Below, in pieces: positions 5,185 through 6,288 of a stretch of 6,288 bases of DNA. Made by a program: the position numbers and the translations under genes. Location: NCBI GenBank assembly GCA_902158745.1, contig CABGHH010000098.1, positions 1-6,288 on the forward strand, read 5' to 3'. The stretch comes from Candidatus Methanolliviera sp. GoM_asphalt (lineage in GTDB: Archaea > Halobacteriota > Methanoliparia > Methanoliparales > Methanoliparaceae). The notes below the pieces were generated by a model. The model had not been told where the DNA came from and searched no databases. It saw nothing but the letters and a program-made list of their open reading frames with translations. How positions within the stretch are numbered: the stretch's first letter is position 1; each line of letters opens with the position of its first letter.

Positions 5185-6288
5185 TTTTAGCCGAACATTA
5201 TCCCGTGCTTATTATTGTAATATCCATGCTTTCTGCATTCACCATCTTGATTGCGGGATGGGTGAATAAGAAGACCTGTTTGCCTATTTCCCTCGCAACC
5301 ATTTTCGTGCAGCTATTGCTCGCTTTTTCCATTTTACACCATGTCGTAGCCAGTGGAACGATACATTACTGGCTGGGTGGCTGGGCTCCCCCCTGGGGCA
5401 TAGAATACGTCGTAGATGCATTCAACGCATACGTGCTGGTTATAGTTCTATTCATCTGCCTGCTAACGGTGATATATGCAAAGAGGAGCATAGAAAAAGA
5501 GCTGCCTCGTAAAATCGTGTCGTTCTACGTGGTCTTTCAACTGCTCGTTACCGGTTTATGCGGCATCACGGTAACCGGAGATGTATTCAACCTGTACGTA
5601 TTTCTGGAGGTAGCTTCTTTAGCGGCGTATGCGTTAATAGCTGCCGCGGGTGGGAGATCGTTAAAAGCAAGCTATAACTACGTGATTATGGGTTCCATAG
5701 GCGCTTGTTTCTACCTTCTCGGTGCTGGTTTCCTGTATTCCGTAACCGGCTCGCTTAACATGGCTGACCTTTCGTATTTATTGCCACCGCTATACGAGAA
5801 TAAAGTAGTGCAAGCGGCATTTGTCTTCTTCGTCGTGGGGATAAGCATAAAGATGGCGCTTTTTCCTCTTCATATCTGGCAACCCGATGCATATACGTAC
5901 GCACCATCTGCGGTTAGCGTGATAATCGCAGCGGCGATGTCAAAGGTTTCAATTTACGCATTTATACGAATCTTTTTTTCGGTGTTCACCACGGAATTCA
6001 TCCACATTTACGTGCCCATCACGGATGTTCTTTCCTGGATAGCTGCGATAGCCATCATTGTGGGCTCGGTTATCGCAATAATGCAGACTAATTTAAAGCG
6101 AATGCTTGCTTACTCCAGTGTCTCACAGATAGGCTATATCGTGCTTGGTGTGGCACTATTTTCCACTCATTGGGGACTATATGGTGCGTTGATACACATA
6201 TTGAATCATGCAATAGCAAAGGGATGCCTGTTCATGGTTGCAGGTGCCATTATATACCGGACTGGATTGAGGAGTATAAAAGATTTTG
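5181..6288 (+). CDS. MrpD/MnhD-type antiporter-like membrane subunit (3' end outside window)
   Basis: The frame is open for 369 codons to the window edge; full-length relatives are roughly 490-500 residues, so about a quarter is missing. It belongs to the proton-conducting transporter family shared by Mrp Na+/H+ antiporters, membrane-bound hydrogenases and complex I. Many membrane helices are evident. Landmarks are GDVFNLYVFLEVASL (133-147) with the conserved TM5 Glu-143, SIKMALFPLHIWQPDAY (222-238) with Lys-224, MSKVSIYAFIR (253-263) with Lys-255, and LIHILNHAIAKG (337-348) with His and Lys-347, all of which serve proton translocation in relatives. No ATG is in frame between the TAG at 5124 and residue 16. 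The TTG at 5181 is preferred because GGAAGGTGG (5167-5175) lies 5 bases ahead and it keeps helix 1 complete. GDVFNLYVFLE favours MrpD/MnhD over NuoN/NuoM, but a hydrogenase-type complex is possible without the downstream genes. Confidence 0.85.
   Translation, partial: MILAEHYPVLIIVISMLSAFTILIAGWVNKKTCLPISLATIFVQLLLAFSILHHVVASGTIHYWLGGWAPPWGIEYVVDAFNAYVLVIVLFICLLTVIYAKRSIEKELPRKIVSFYVVFQLLVTGLCGITVTGDVFNLYVFLEVASLAAYALIAAAGGRSLKASYNYVIMGSIGACFYLLGAGFLYSVTGSLNMADLSYLLPPLYENKVVQAAFVFFVVGISIKMALFPLHIWQPDAYTYAPSAVSVIIAAAMSKVSIYAFIRIFFSVFTTEFIHIYVPITDVLSWIAAIAIIVGSVIAIMQTNLKRMLAYSSVSQIGYIVLGVALFSTHWGLYGALIHILNHAIAKGCLFMVAGAIIYRTGLRSIKDF

Noticed and set aside
1..6288. tRNA, rRNA, CRISPR array or riboswitch
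   Set aside because: No cloverleaf-like arms, regularly spaced repeats or recognisable riboswitch cores were seen on either strand, though a covariance-model search was not possible.

Overview
The window looks archaeal. AT-rich TATA-type elements sit about 25-30 bases ahead of plausible transcript starts, and Shine-Dalgarno sites are purine-rich. The two-CBS proteins and the glycosyltransferase families have a euryarchaeal flavour. The glycosyltransferase wording reminds me of anaerobic methane- or alkane-oxidising archaea such as Methanophagales/ANME-1, but this is a low-confidence impression because no marker gene is present.

The layout is two divergent halves meeting near 4000-4080. The left half (about 29-3975) lies on the minus strand and is a partly decayed glycosylation locus. 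Reading in the direction of transcription, it starts with two intact glycosyltransferases: a GT-A-fold enzyme (2755-3975) and a GT4/GT-B-fold enzyme (1589-2758), joined by a 4-base ATGA stop/start overlap. Next come two broken pieces of GT4-type genes in the 'wrong' order: a C-terminal piece (1209-1562) and then an N-terminal piece (about 904-1191). These are followed by an apparently intact membrane-anchored protein of unknown function (279-917). At the left edge is a 33-codon stub (29-130) whose first 31 codons copy the start of the intact GT-A gene.

The right half (4081-6288) lies on the plus strand. Two tandem, clearly duplicated genes each encode a stand-alone pair of CBS domains (4122-4514 and 4553-4960). 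After a new TATA-type promoter comes a MrpD/MnhD-type antiporter-like membrane subunit that runs off the window's right edge (5181-6288). CBS pairs generally bind adenine nucleotides, so the neighbourhood could link energy state to ion transport, but that is inference.

Points worth a second look are the accumulation of glycosyltransferase remnants, altered nucleotide-contact residues in the CBS proteins, and two purine-rich leader mini-ORFs. Each mini-ORF ends in a 4-base overlap with the start codon of the next gene (4122-4125 and 5181-5184). I saw no tRNA, rRNA, CRISPR array or recognisable insertion sequence.
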